From assembly GCF_002078875.1 (NCBI RefSeq), contig NC_034438.1, positions 70,849,405 through 70,913,404 on the forward strand: a stretch of DNA of 64,000 nt, in the 5' to 3' direction. The notes under the pieces are model-generated. The model was not told where the DNA came from. It saw nothing but the letters and a program-made list of their open reading frames with translations, and made no database searches. The DNA is from Numida meleagris. Lineage: Eukaryota > Chordata > Aves > Galliformes > Numididae. The translations under genes were made by a program, and so were the position numbers. This document shows, piece by piece, positions 12,260 through 22,446 of the stretch. Every line of letters begins with the position of its first letter. Position 1 is the first letter of the stretch.

Positions 12260-13878
12260 CAGATGTGATGTAGCTGAGATATATTAAAAGGAAGTAATCA
12301 AATTAGTTGATCATATCCTGATTTATCTGGTATTTATATTGTCATCGGTAGTAAAAACATTTTACAATATTCTTTGCATTATCTGGTTTCAGTCTCATTG
12401 ATGTTAACAAATATTTTTTATTGTCTATGGTGTTAAAGACAATATGAATGAGAAAAAGAAGTATCAGTTGGCTCTGAGATGGCAGTGTTTCTGCTGGATG
12501 CTTCTGGTGGGCAAGGAAGATTACGTATCCATTTTTTAATTAGAAGCATGGAGAATTCACAGCGTAAAGACTTTACTGAATTTATCCAGGTATTCTAATA
12601 GCAGAAGAAAATAGATAGCTTGTTGTGTTGACTTTGCACTCTGGAGCTCTAATCCATCTTCAGGAATGAGGCAATAGAGCTCAATTTAATTGAGCCATTG
12701 AGTGACTTTCTAGATGAAAAACGTGTTTTTCAGCATCAGTTCCAATGATCTACCATGAAATTCTGTCCAAACAGTTTCCAAATTCCTGAGCACTCCCATT
12801 ATGTGGCAGGAGTACTGATACCTGTACTATGAATCCCTTGCTGCGTGCTGAAGAACAGGTACTCTGGGCAGACCAGTGTAATTCATGCACACGAAATGAG
12901 CAAGCTCTGCATTTGTTAAGTCACAGATATTGTGGGAATGAATTCCCAGAACACCAGTAGAAAGTTGCCTTCCCTTGCCCACAAGGGAAACGAAGTCAAA
13001 CAGATATGCAAGAACACACCCAAAGACAGTGGGACCAAATTTGGGGCACAAATTTCTGAATTTCATATCTCCCTGTTGTTTTTCAATAATTGCACTGTGG
13101 TAACTCTGGACATGTCACTGATGACCCTAAAAGATTGCTGTTCCATGTTTGTCAGTGCTGTGATATGTGCTACTTCTTCGGATTTCCACATATGAGCTGC
13201 AACAAAGCATGGAAATCAAAGCTTAGCAGAAGCCAGTGAAGCAGAAACCTCTCAAGCAGAGACTGAGGAGAGTCTGAGCAGAATGATTTACAGTCTCTGT
13301 TCAATGAACAGTGTTACTTTTTGGAGGTGGTGGCACCTGAGAGTAGCCTGTTTTTGGAGTAATATTTAAAACCAGTCTATCAGGGGATTCTACCAGGAAA
13401 ATTTTGTTTGTTACATTCCCTGACATCTACCAAGGAGAATCACTGTGAATGATGCTCAGTGCACAAAACTCAATTTGCCCATTTTTCTTGATGTGTGCTC
13501 TGGTTCTTCAGTAGGCTGTATAAATTTTACATTGTGAATAGTGCTTCTACCCACGTCGTTTCAGGCTTTCCTTTTACCCCATTTTTGTTTCTTATTGTCT
13601 TCTAGCCTTGGTAACCATTTTCATTCATACAGAAACCTGGATAGAAAAAATGATCTCTGGCTCAGAGTCCCCTAGGAAACAATTTCTGATTTTTTCTGCT
13701 TGAATGTGAGGAAGAGCAACAGCAGTATATGAAACACTTTTTAGGTAGATCTTGACAGATAGCATTATCTTTCAGAAAATGAGTATTCTTGCTGCCAGAA
13801 TGTGCTGCTCTGTCTGCCCCAAATTCTACTTCAATTTGTATTCTCCTTTGCAAAGCAGAGCAGAACAATAATAAAACA
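12260..13878. other. Unique sequence, no gene seen
   Basis: Short frames on both strands, none recognisable. Confidence 0.55.
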
Positions 13879-13927
13879 TTTCCCTTCCCTTCCCTTCCCT
13901 TCCCTTCCCTTCCCTTCCCTTCCCTTC
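13879..13927. repeat. (TTCCC)n array, left side of gap
   Basis: About ten perfect pentamer units run straight into an assembly gap. Confidence 0.97.
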
Positions 13928-14105
13928 NNNNNNNNNNNNNNNNNNNNNNNNNNNNNNNNNNNNNNNNNNNNNNNNNNNNNNNNNNNNNNNNNNNNNNNNN
14001 NNNNNNNNNNNNNNNNNNNNNNNNNNNNNNNNNNNNNNNNNNNNNNNNNNNNNNNNNNNNNNNNNNNNNNNNNNNNNNNNNNNNNNNNNNNNNNNNNNNN
14101 NNNNN
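13928..14105. other. Assembly gap (178 N)
   Basis: Unresolved bases within a pentanucleotide array. Both flanks are the same TTCCC repeat, so the missing sequence is probably more of it and its true length is unknown. Confidence 0.99.
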
Positions 14106-14207
14106 TCCCTTCCCTTCCCTTCCCTTCCCTTCCCTTTCTTCTTTTCCTTTTCTTTTTTTTTCTTCTTCTTATTTTTTCTTCTTTTCTTTTTTAATTTTAT
14201 TTTTTTT
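14106..14207. repeat. (TTCCC)n array and polypyrimidine tail, right side of gap
   Basis: The pentamer resumes to about 14138 and then decays into a T-rich pyrimidine tract reaching about 14207. The whole block is an almost pure pyrimidine strand. Confidence 0.95.
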
Positions 14208-15867
14208 CCATAGCCTAACTAGAGAGCAGCCTTTAAGGTCTCTGTAGAACAGGACTGAAGGAGCCTTATCTAGCCTAAGCCTGCTAGATCTCTTGGCAGT
14301 GCTGTGTTATCACTGCCAGGTAAGAAGCAGGCTGTTTGCAATCACACTTGACTTGCTGGCTGGCCTAGGTTTTTTTTATTATTATTATTTTTTAATTTTT
14401 TTTCCACAGAGTCATCAATTTTCCAGGTTAAGCTTGAATTAGAGCTGAATTTTATTAATTTTTTAGCAGAGTTGAATCTTATTGCCTCAAGTTTTGACAG
14501 GTTAACACGTGGCAGGGCTGTGGCCACAGAAGGGAGTAGCCAAGGTGGGAGCAGAGTGCCTGGGGATACTCTTGCTGCTGCCAAGGTGAGTAAAATGGGA
14601 ACAGTAGATGGTACATACTGATTGTTGGGGTCTGCTGCAGCCAGCTTATCGCAGATAACCACTTTACCCGTGCAACAGAACTAGCATTATTCTTAATATT
14701 CCAAATAGCAATTACTGCTAAATCCTTTATTTTCAAAGGAAAGATAAAAAATTTGAAGTTATGAAAGATATCATTCTGTAGGAGTGAGCATGCACACATC
14801 TGTGCCTTCTGCCTTGAACTATGTGATAAGGCTCAGAACACTGATGAGATAAATTCCATGAAGTTTCTGCTTGGGTAAGAAAAGTCCATGTTCTTGAGCA
14901 AAAGTTTTAGCTTTTTAGTCAGATGTATATTGCAGAAACCATACAAATGCTGAAAGCTATTTCACAAGAGGACAAACTTGAGTGTAATAGGTGGGCAAAA
15001 AAGAAGGTGTTGCCATGCAGAAGCAGACCTGTAGAGGCAATTTTGAGGTGGAAGTTCTTCCACCTTTTATCCACACATGGATGAATAAGATAAATTGTGT
15101 CTAAATTTTTTTCTCATAAGAATACTCCTAAAATTTTAGGATCAGATACAGCCACATTATGTGCACTCAAGATAAATTTTCTTTCAGCACCAAAAAAATA
15201 AAATAAAAAATCATTAGAATTACATTCTAATCAAGAATGTGTTCGTTCACTATCAAGTACATTCATTCCTGATTTGTGTTGCACTGCTGCTCTAGAGCAT
15301 TCCTTTCTGGATTTGGGCAAGCTTTTCAGATAGCAGATGTTCTCTTGTACAATTTTAATCAGTCTCTGGTTGCTTCTTTTGGCTAGCTGTATTTTCCTTG
15401 AGGGAACGAAGAGCAGCACTGGCATCCCTTAATACTGAAATATCTGGAGTCCGTAGTTGCTAAATGTAGAAGAAAAGAAAGTAATTTTTCAATAGCTAAC
15501 AATAGCTGATGAATAATTGGTCTGTGCGTAGTAATGCAAGACAGAGCAGAGTAGGAATTGTGCTTGCACTGGAAAAAAAAACAACAGTTGGATTTAGAAT
15601 ATTTCTATGAGCAATGGATGCAATTTTGTTAAGGAAGGACTTCATTGGAATGATGTTGAGAGGTTTGTGTGATTACAAGCAGAGCTGAAGAGACTCTTGT
15701 AATGCACTGAGACTAATGTTTGAGTGAAAACAGTATCTGGCTTCTTAACAAAGATGGTTATAATATTTGCCATCTTTGCACCTGTAGAAAGTCTCTGTGA
15801 ACTCCTTCACTTCCAAATATTTGGCCTCATATTTAGTTTGCGTTCATTAATCTGTCCATACATTCAT
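14208..15867. other. Unique sequence, no gene seen
   Basis: Two overlapping minus-strand frames of 106 codons (14342-14662 and 14479-14799) have no recognisable domain. No repeat is identified. Confidence 0.55.
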
Positions 15868-16162
15868 TGTCATGGTTTTGTGATTTTTGGTTATTGGTAT
15901 TCCACATCATAACATCATGTAGTGGATATACCTCGTTCTCAGAAGAGAAGGACTACTACAGTCCTCACGGTACTTTGCTCCTCTGTTACCATTTTCCAGC
16001 AGGAGGGAAAAGATAAAAGCTCGCAGTATAAAAACTTGCAGATCACGAGACCTCGTCCCTTTTTCCACCGTCTCTCGTCTTGGCAGCACCTCGCTCTCCA
16101 GCCGTCTTATCGTCGGTAGTAGAGTAAGGCCTACCTTGATTTTGGGACATTCTCTCTCTCTG
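15868..16162 (+). mobile_element. ERV LTR, left part (U3/R)
   Basis: Begins with TGTCATGG at 15868 and contains a TATA box (TATAAAA) at 16027-16033. A pyrimidine-rich, relatively CpG-containing segment (ctcgtccc...tcgtcggtag) follows, as expected for R/U5 of a class of avian ERV LTR. It runs into a gap. The LTR right end lies at about 16861 (GTTGACA), and the six bases flanking it are attcat on the left (15862-15867) and gttcat on the right (16862-16867). That 5 of 6 match fits a target-site duplication. Family name not assigned; it resembles chicken ERV LTRs. Confidence 0.65.
16027..16033 (+). promoter_or_regulatory. LTR TATA box
   Basis: TATAAAA about 160 bases inside the LTR, plus strand, in the expected place for the U3/R promoter. 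CpG-bearing sequence follows downstream. Activity cannot be judged from sequence. Confidence 0.55.
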
Positions 16163-16672
16163 NNNNNNNNNNNNNNNNNNNNNNNNNNNNNNNNNNNNNN
16201 NNNNNNNNNNNNNNNNNNNNNNNNNNNNNNNNNNNNNNNNNNNNNNNNNNNNNNNNNNNNNNNNNNNNNNNNNNNNNNNNNNNNNNNNNNNNNNNNNNNN
16301 NNNNNNNNNNNNNNNNNNNNNNNNNNNNNNNNNNNNNNNNNNNNNNNNNNNNNNNNNNNNNNNNNNNNNNNNNNNNNNNNNNNNNNNNNNNNNNNNNNNN
16401 NNNNNNNNNNNNNNNNNNNNNNNNNNNNNNNNNNNNNNNNNNNNNNNNNNNNNNNNNNNNNNNNNNNNNNNNNNNNNNNNNNNNNNNNNNNNNNNNNNNN
16501 NNNNNNNNNNNNNNNNNNNNNNNNNNNNNNNNNNNNNNNNNNNNNNNNNNNNNNNNNNNNNNNNNNNNNNNNNNNNNNNNNNNNNNNNNNNNNNNNNNNN
16601 NNNNNNNNNNNNNNNNNNNNNNNNNNNNNNNNNNNNNNNNNNNNNNNNNNNNNNNNNNNNNNNNNNNNNNNN
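16163..16672. other. Assembly gap (510 N) inside the LTR
   Basis: The gap lies between the two halves of an ERV LTR. If the size is real the element is a solo LTR of about 990 bp. If the size is nominal, the gap could hide internal provirus sequence or a second LTR. A short CT repeat (16150-16160) abuts its left edge. Confidence 0.99.
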
Positions 16673-16861
16673 TGTTGTTTTGCATTCCGATATTTTATTT
16701 AGTAAATTAGTTTGTTTCTCCTCAGATTGTTGCCGCTGTTCTTTGCTCTCAGGGCCATCTCCCTACCCTTTTCCCCTTTCCCCTTTTCCCGGGACGTGGG
16801 CCCGTGTGTCCCCCGTTCCCTTCGTCACGGAATCAGGCCTAGCGCCCGTAAACCGTTGACA
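16673..16861 (+). mobile_element. ERV LTR, right part (R/U5)
   Basis: Contains a weak poly(A)-signal variant AGTAAA at 16701-16706. A GC-rich U5-like stretch with many CpG (about 16785-16855) follows, ending GTTGACA, compatible with an LTR terminus of CA at 16860-16861. Composition is strikingly richer in GC than both flanks. Same strand as the left part. Confidence 0.6.
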
Positions 16862-17252
16862 GTTCATCCACCACTTGCTTTTTCTAACTGAAGTTTTGCA
16901 TGTTGATGTATTGACTGCAAGTTTTCTGCAAAGGAATGTTAAAATAATGTGCCAACTATTAAGTATCTTTAACAGATAGACTAAAGGATGATCAGGGAAA
17001 AGTAACTGACTTAGTTTTACAGCTAAGGGTAGTGAGGCAGGGAGGCAGGACATATTTTGCCTGAATGATGTAACAATCCTTGCAAAGTTATGCTCAACCT
17101 AGGATATTAGGAATACTCTATCCTTTAGTCATTCTTTCAATAAGACACTGAATGGCCGTGAAACAAGTACAATTCTCCTTGTACAGTATCATGTTAGAAA
17201 TTATTCCAGCACTCCATATGTTACACTTAAATGTACCTCATCTCCTTCATAG
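16862..17252. other. Unique sequence between LTR and CR1 cluster
   Basis: No feature recognised apart from the possible target-site duplication at 16862-16867. Confidence 0.5.
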
Positions 17253-17934
17253 AGTGATAGAATCGCAGAATGGCATAGGATGGATGTGACCTCAAAGATC
17301 CGCTAGTTCCAACCCCTCCTCTATGGCAGGGTTGCCACCCACGAGATCAGGCCGTCCAGGACCTCATCCAACTTAACCTTGAATATCTCCAGGGATGGGA
17401 CATCCACAACTTCTCTGGGCAACCTGTTTCAGTGCCTCACCACTCTCTGAGTAAAGAATTTCTGCCTAACATCTAATGTAATTTTCCCCTCTTTTAAAGC
17501 TATCTCCCCTTATCCTCTCACTTCTTATCTTCTTCATGTTTATAAGCTTCCTTTAAGTACTGGAAGGCCACAGTGATGTCTCCCTGGAACCTTCTCTTCT
17601 CTAGGCTAAAGGAGCCCAGCTCCCTCAACCTTTCTTCATGAGAGAGGCGCTCCAGCCCTTTGATCAACTTTATGGCCCTCATCTAGACCCACACCAACAG
17701 CTCCATATCCTTCTAGTGCTGTGGGTCCCACTTGCCATAGAACCATTGACCAGAGCCCTCTGGCTGCCATCAGTCAACTAACTCTTTATCCGTCTAATAG
17801 TCCAGCCTTCAAATACATCTCTCTTCAATTTAGAGATAAGGATGTGGTGTGGGACCATGTCAAAGCCCTTGCACAAGCTCAGGTAGATGACGTCAGCTAC
17901 CCATCCTTTGTCTGCCAATGCCATTACTCCATCA
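17253..17934 (-). mobile_element. CR1 LINE, 3' part of an interrupted minus-strand copy
   Basis: Read on the minus strand, this holds part of the reverse transcriptase (residues around [15 protein letters not shown], 17824-17892; the usual palm aspartates and SKAFD-type motif are degraded). It then jumps at about 17719-17730 to the ORF2 C-terminus and 3' UTR, ending in TCTATCACTC-like octamers at the left edge. The segment that would encode the second catalytic motif and thumb is missing. The element continues beyond 18468, on the far side of an inserted CR1. Confidence 0.88.
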
Positions 17935-18468
17935 AGTTCTGTGAGCACTGTGTCCAGTTTTGGGCCCCTCACTGCAAGAAAGACATTGAGGCCTTGGAGC
18001 ATGTTCAGAGGAGGGCAACAAAGCTGGTGAGGGGTCTGGAGCACAGGGCTGATGAGGAGCGGCTGAGGGAGCTGGGATTGTTCAATCTGGAGAAGAGGAG
18101 GCTCAGGGAAGACCTTATCGCTCTCTATAACTACCTGAAGGGAGGTTGTGGTGAGCTGGGGGTCGGCCTCTTCTCTCTTATAACTAGTGACAGGACGAGG
18201 GGGAATGGCCTCATGTTGCACTAGGGGAGATTCAGGCTGGACATCAGGAAATACTACTTTTCTGAAAGAGTGGTCAGGCGCTGGAATGGGCTGCCCAGGG
18301 AGGTGGTTGAGTCACTGTCCTGGAGGTGTTCAAGAAACATTTAGATATAGCGTTCAGAGACATGGTTTAGTGGGGTTATTGGTGGTAGGTGGATGGTTGG
18401 ACTGGATGATCTTGTAGGTCTTTTCCAACCTAGCTAATTCTATGATTCTATGATTCTATGATTCTATG
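17935..18468 (+). mobile_element. Younger CR1 inserted into the minus-strand CR1
   Basis: A 5'-truncated CR1 whose first ~280 bases decode continuously to the ORF2 C-terminus ([20 protein letters not shown] and onward to [15 protein letters not shown]), so it is much better preserved than its host copy. It ends in four ATTCTATG octamers (18438-18466). The host CR1 resumes exactly after it. The four bases atca occur at both edges (17931-17934 and 18469-18472), consistent with a very short target-site duplication, although CR1 often makes none. The 3' module matches the copy at 58714-58849 almost perfectly. Confidence 0.92.
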
Positions 18469-19760
18469 ATCATAGAAAGCTGCCAGACTGGTTCAGCATG
18501 ATCTGCCCTTGGTGAAGCCATGCTGGCTGTCTCAAATCACCTCATATTTCTGTGCATTAGCACAACTTCCAGGAGGATCTGCTCCATGATCTTCCCAGGC
18601 ACAGAGGTGAGACTCACCAGTCTGTAGTTCCCCAGGTCTTCTGTTCTCCCTTTCTTGAATATGGGAGTAATTTTTCCCTTTTTCCAGTCACCTAGGACTT
18701 TGGCTGACAACTATGACTTTTCAAGTATGATGGTGAGTGGCTCGGCAGCCACATCAGCCAGTTCTTTCAGAACCCTGGGATGCATGTTGTCTGGCCCTAT
18801 AAACTTGTACATATTCAGCCTCATGAGGTGGTCTCCGACTTACTGTTCTATTACAGTGAGAGAGATTTTGCTTTCCTAGCCCCAACCCAGAGATTCAGGG
18901 ACACGGGAGTCTGACTGCCAGTGAAGACTGAGGAAAAGAACTTGTTAAGTATCTCAGCCTTCTCCATGCCTTTTATGTTCACCTTTTCCATCTCATCTAT
19001 CGGGGGGTAGACTGCCCTTGACCCATCTCTTCTGATCAACGCAGCTGTGGAATCCCTCTTGATATTTTTCACATGCTTCACAAAGTTCAAATCCATCCGC
19101 ACCTTGGTTTTCCTGAACACATCTCTGCGTGTCCAGATGGCATTTCTGTATTCTACCCAGGCCTCACATCCCTGCTTCTACTGCCTGTACCTTTCCCTCT
19201 TATCCCTCAGGTCTGTGCAATACCTGTACCAGGAGGCAATCCTCAATGAACTCCCAGATTCTCCTGGATTGCTTGCAGCTTGCTGTGGTTTTTTTTTTTT
19301 TTTTTCTCTGTAGGTATCTGACAGGTTGAAATCTCCCATCAGGTTGAGAGCCTCTGAGCAGGATGCTTCTTGTAGATGAACTAAGAAAGCCTCAGCAACA
19401 GGCTCCTCTTGATTAGGTGGCCTGTAGTAGAACCTGAGCACCAGATGTCGTTTATAGGTCTGGTCCCTAATTGTAACTCACAAGCTCTCATCATGATCAT
19501 GGCTGTCTCTCAGAGGCAGCTCTGAGGGTGTACAGGGTAACTCCCTCGTCCCTCCTGCCTAGCCCATCTCTTCTACTAGGCTTGTAGCCCTCAGCCATAG
19601 TTTTCCATTTGTGGGACTTGTCCCACTATGTTTCTGTGATAGCAGTTAAAGAATTATTTTCTAATTGCACCATGTTTTCCATCTCCTCCTGCTTGTTTCC
19701 CGTGTTGCGTGTGTAATCTCTTGCATTGAGTTTGCTTTTAGTTAAGTGTTTCTTTTCTTG
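18469..19760 (-). mobile_element. CR1 LINE, 5' part of the interrupted minus-strand copy
   Basis: Minus-strand order from 19760 leftward: the start of the endonuclease domain (NTGNKQEEMENMVQLEN then AITET, 19626-19700), the YRPPNQEE region and the endonuclease motif LMGDFNLSD (19317-19350), and a poly(A) run in element sense (19289-19305). Next comes the linker to the reverse transcriptase (EKAEILNKFFSSVFTG, about 18920-18970), then the N-terminal reverse transcriptase ending in WQLS at the inserted CR1. The catalytic second half of the endonuclease is absent. This is the longest CR1 remnant here, but it is heavily broken. Confidence 0.88.
19289..19305. repeat. Poly(T) at an internal CR1 deletion
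   Basis: 17 T on the plus strand (poly(A) in the sense of the host CR1). It lies exactly where the endonuclease sequence jumps from the GDFN motif to sequence preceding the reverse transcriptase. Confidence 0.85.
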
Positions 19761-22408
19761 GGGCTGATGCCTTCTTTCTTTAGCTTTGATTCCTTCTTTT
19801 CTGGGTGAATTTGTCAAGGTAATTGGCCCACATGTTCTCTGGAAAAAAATGTCTTCCCCTTTCCTCTTGAAGACTTAAGCAAAAAGAGAAGGAAAAAGTC
19901 ACTGACGTGGTGTTCTTAGTCTTACAGAATGCAGTAGGTATTAGTGAGACCACTGGAAAAATGATCCGTAGACTCTTCTAACAAATCCTTAAAGTTTCAA
20001 GCAGGAATCTGAGGCAAGGTCAGAGTAGAACTTCTTTTGGAGAGTAACACACCCCTCGGACAATGCTGCCCTGCTTCTGAGTGAGGCAGCACAGGCACAG
20101 GATGGGTGGGAAAGAACCTCTTAATCTGTTTGATGTGATGTGTGGGTGTACTGAGTTTAGAATGAAATACAATGGTTTTAAGTGGTTTCAAGAGATAAAT
20201 TTGTAATTCTGTCTACTGAAAGGCTTTTAGAAGTTTATTTCAACATGGGACTGCAGTTAGTTCTGAGTTTCAAGATGTTATGCTGTAGTGTTTTCATTCT
20301 TTTACCTATATTTTTTAATATATTTTTTAGCGCGTTGTGTCAAGCTATTGAAAGGCCATTCCTTTACAATCTTTTGATTTTTTTTTTTAATATTTGGCTT
20401 ATTTGAACTTCAAATAGCGTGGCCTCTCTGAGGGAGAGGGAGAAGGAAAAGGAGAGTATTTATTCTCTTTGATCACAGGCCAGCACTTGCTTTTGAAACA
20501 GTATTGTTGTGTATAAATAAAGGAGGACTTCAAGAACTTCTGCCTACAGAGATGGGTGAGGACAGAGGAGTGATCTGTTGTGAAAGAAAGATTGCTGAGG
20601 AGTAATTATTGGCAGCATGCCCATAAAGCTGAAACTGATGTTTGGCTTTCATGTGCGGTGTAAAAATCCTCTTCCTATCTGGTTAGTGTAGACCAGGTTC
20701 ATCGAATAAAATACTGGTGTTGTTTAGTTCCCATGAAAGGAAAAATTCCAACCATACGTGTTCTGTTTTAGCAGGACACATTATAATTTATGGGGCAGAT
20801 AAAAGCTTTTGCATCTATAGCAAGAACAAAATATGCATTTTTTTTTTTTTTTCTGTGTAGCAAGCAGAAACAATTCTAGCACTGATCAGTTTGGGTGCAG
20901 GAAGAAAAGAGGCTGCAGAGGCATTTCGTGATAGCCCATGCTTTTGGGACTGATGAGAAATAGGATATTGCCCAGTGCGAGAGTTCATCGCTAGACATAA
21001 TTTACACTTATTTATCTTTTCAAGGATTTACAAAATATTCTCTCCACTTTCCCACCTCTCTACTTTGTAATATAAGGTTATTCCTGGGACCGAACAAGTA
21101 TGCAGCAGTTGGAGGTGACTGCCTGCTCACATTACTGCACTTACAATATCAATCTGTATTCTTCCTGGGTAGCACAATACCTTGATCTGAACAATGTTAG
21201 AAATATGTAGCAGTAATGATGTGATAATTTTGGATCGGTGAACTAAAGAGCAGGTATCAGAAAGGAAATCAAGATAGCAATTTACCCCGCATCTCAGTTT
21301 TGCATTTACTCTAAGAAAAATAATAGCAATATTAAATGTATCAGGGTAAATTGTTATCTTGGATACCACTTTGATATCCCCTCAAACTAGGAGGGATCTG
21401 CATCAATGTCATCAATGCCTTAACTTGCATTGAGCCTTCTTTTTTGTCAAGGTTTGTTACTTCATGGTAGAGGGATGAATGAAGATAGATATTTCATTCT
21501 GATGAGAACCAGAAGAGTACTTTTACTGCTAACAAAATTCCTGACAGACTTCATAGTATTTTGCGAATGGGAAAGAAGCTTCAAACTTCTGGCAATCAGC
21601 AACTGTGTACGGGGGAGCCAAGGCACCTGGCACTCCCAGTTCTGTCTTCTCTGCTAGCCTATAGTGCTGTCCAGGCATGGATATGAATATGAACAGTATG
21701 ATGTTCATAAATATAAAGCAGGGCATCTTAGAAAAAAAGCAAATAGAGTGGGACCATGCAGAAAACTAAAATCATGAGTGATTAAGGGCATTAAATCAAA
21801 ATTTAGGGTTTTTTTTTTTTTTTTACATACAGTCTTGCTTCTAATGAAGAAGTCAAGGACAGTGGTTAAAATAGATTATCTGCTTCACAGTATTTAAAAA
21901 AAAAAAAAAGAAAGCTGTTTTTTCACTTGTTAGTTTAAAAAAATAATCACTTCTTCCTGATTCAGAAGCATCAGCACAGAGTAACAATCTGGTACAATGT
22001 TCAGATTGACAGTGCATATTTTCATTTGAGAGAATATAAAATCCTTCTTGAGATAGTTTAAAGAGCTTTTTTTCTTTAGGTACCTGTTCTCTAAAGCATC
22101 TTTTATGTCCATGAAGCTGACTATGAGCCAATAGCCTGAGATTCTTCTTTTTTTCCATTACTGCACCCATAATAAAAAAAATCCTAGCAAAAGAGTGGAA
22201 TGGTATTGAAGTCAGATGCTCACACCATGCTATAGTGAAACTTATCCATAGGCAGCTGTAATATTCCAGTGTTTGTGACTAAAGGTTACTTTACTTTCCT
22301 GCAACATGTATGGTTTCCCAAGTCCTTGAATCTGAAAGCAGTATTTCTAGCAAGTGGTAAGCTTATCCCTTCACACCTAAGGTATTGCCTCAGCAAAGAA
22401 CTGATCTT
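19761..22408. other. Unique AT-rich sequence, no gene seen
   Basis: T-runs at about 20838-20852 and 21811-21824 and an A-run at about 21896-21909. Open frames are short and unrecognised. Confidence 0.55.
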
Positions 22409-22446
22409 TTATATATATATATATAAGGATATATATATATATATAA
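22409..22446. repeat. (AT)n tract split by AAGG
   Basis: Two alternating AT blocks separated by aagg. They are self-complementary and able to form a cruciform or hairpin. Confidence 0.95.

Noticed and set aside
13789..14247. Long open frames spanning the 13.9 kb gap
   Set aside because: They exist only because N bases translate as unknown residues; the flanks are a pentanucleotide repeat.
16131..16702. Open frames across the 510-base gap on both strands
   Set aside because: Almost entirely unknown bases inside an LTR.
15868..16861. Naming the LTR as the chicken ENS-1/ERNI (Soprano) family
   Set aside because: It seems possible from general resemblance, but I cannot verify the consensus from sequence alone.
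17721..18224. 167-codon plus-strand frame as a host gene
   Set aside because: It is antisense CR1 fused to the inserted sense CR1; the similarity is to CR1 ORF2 only.
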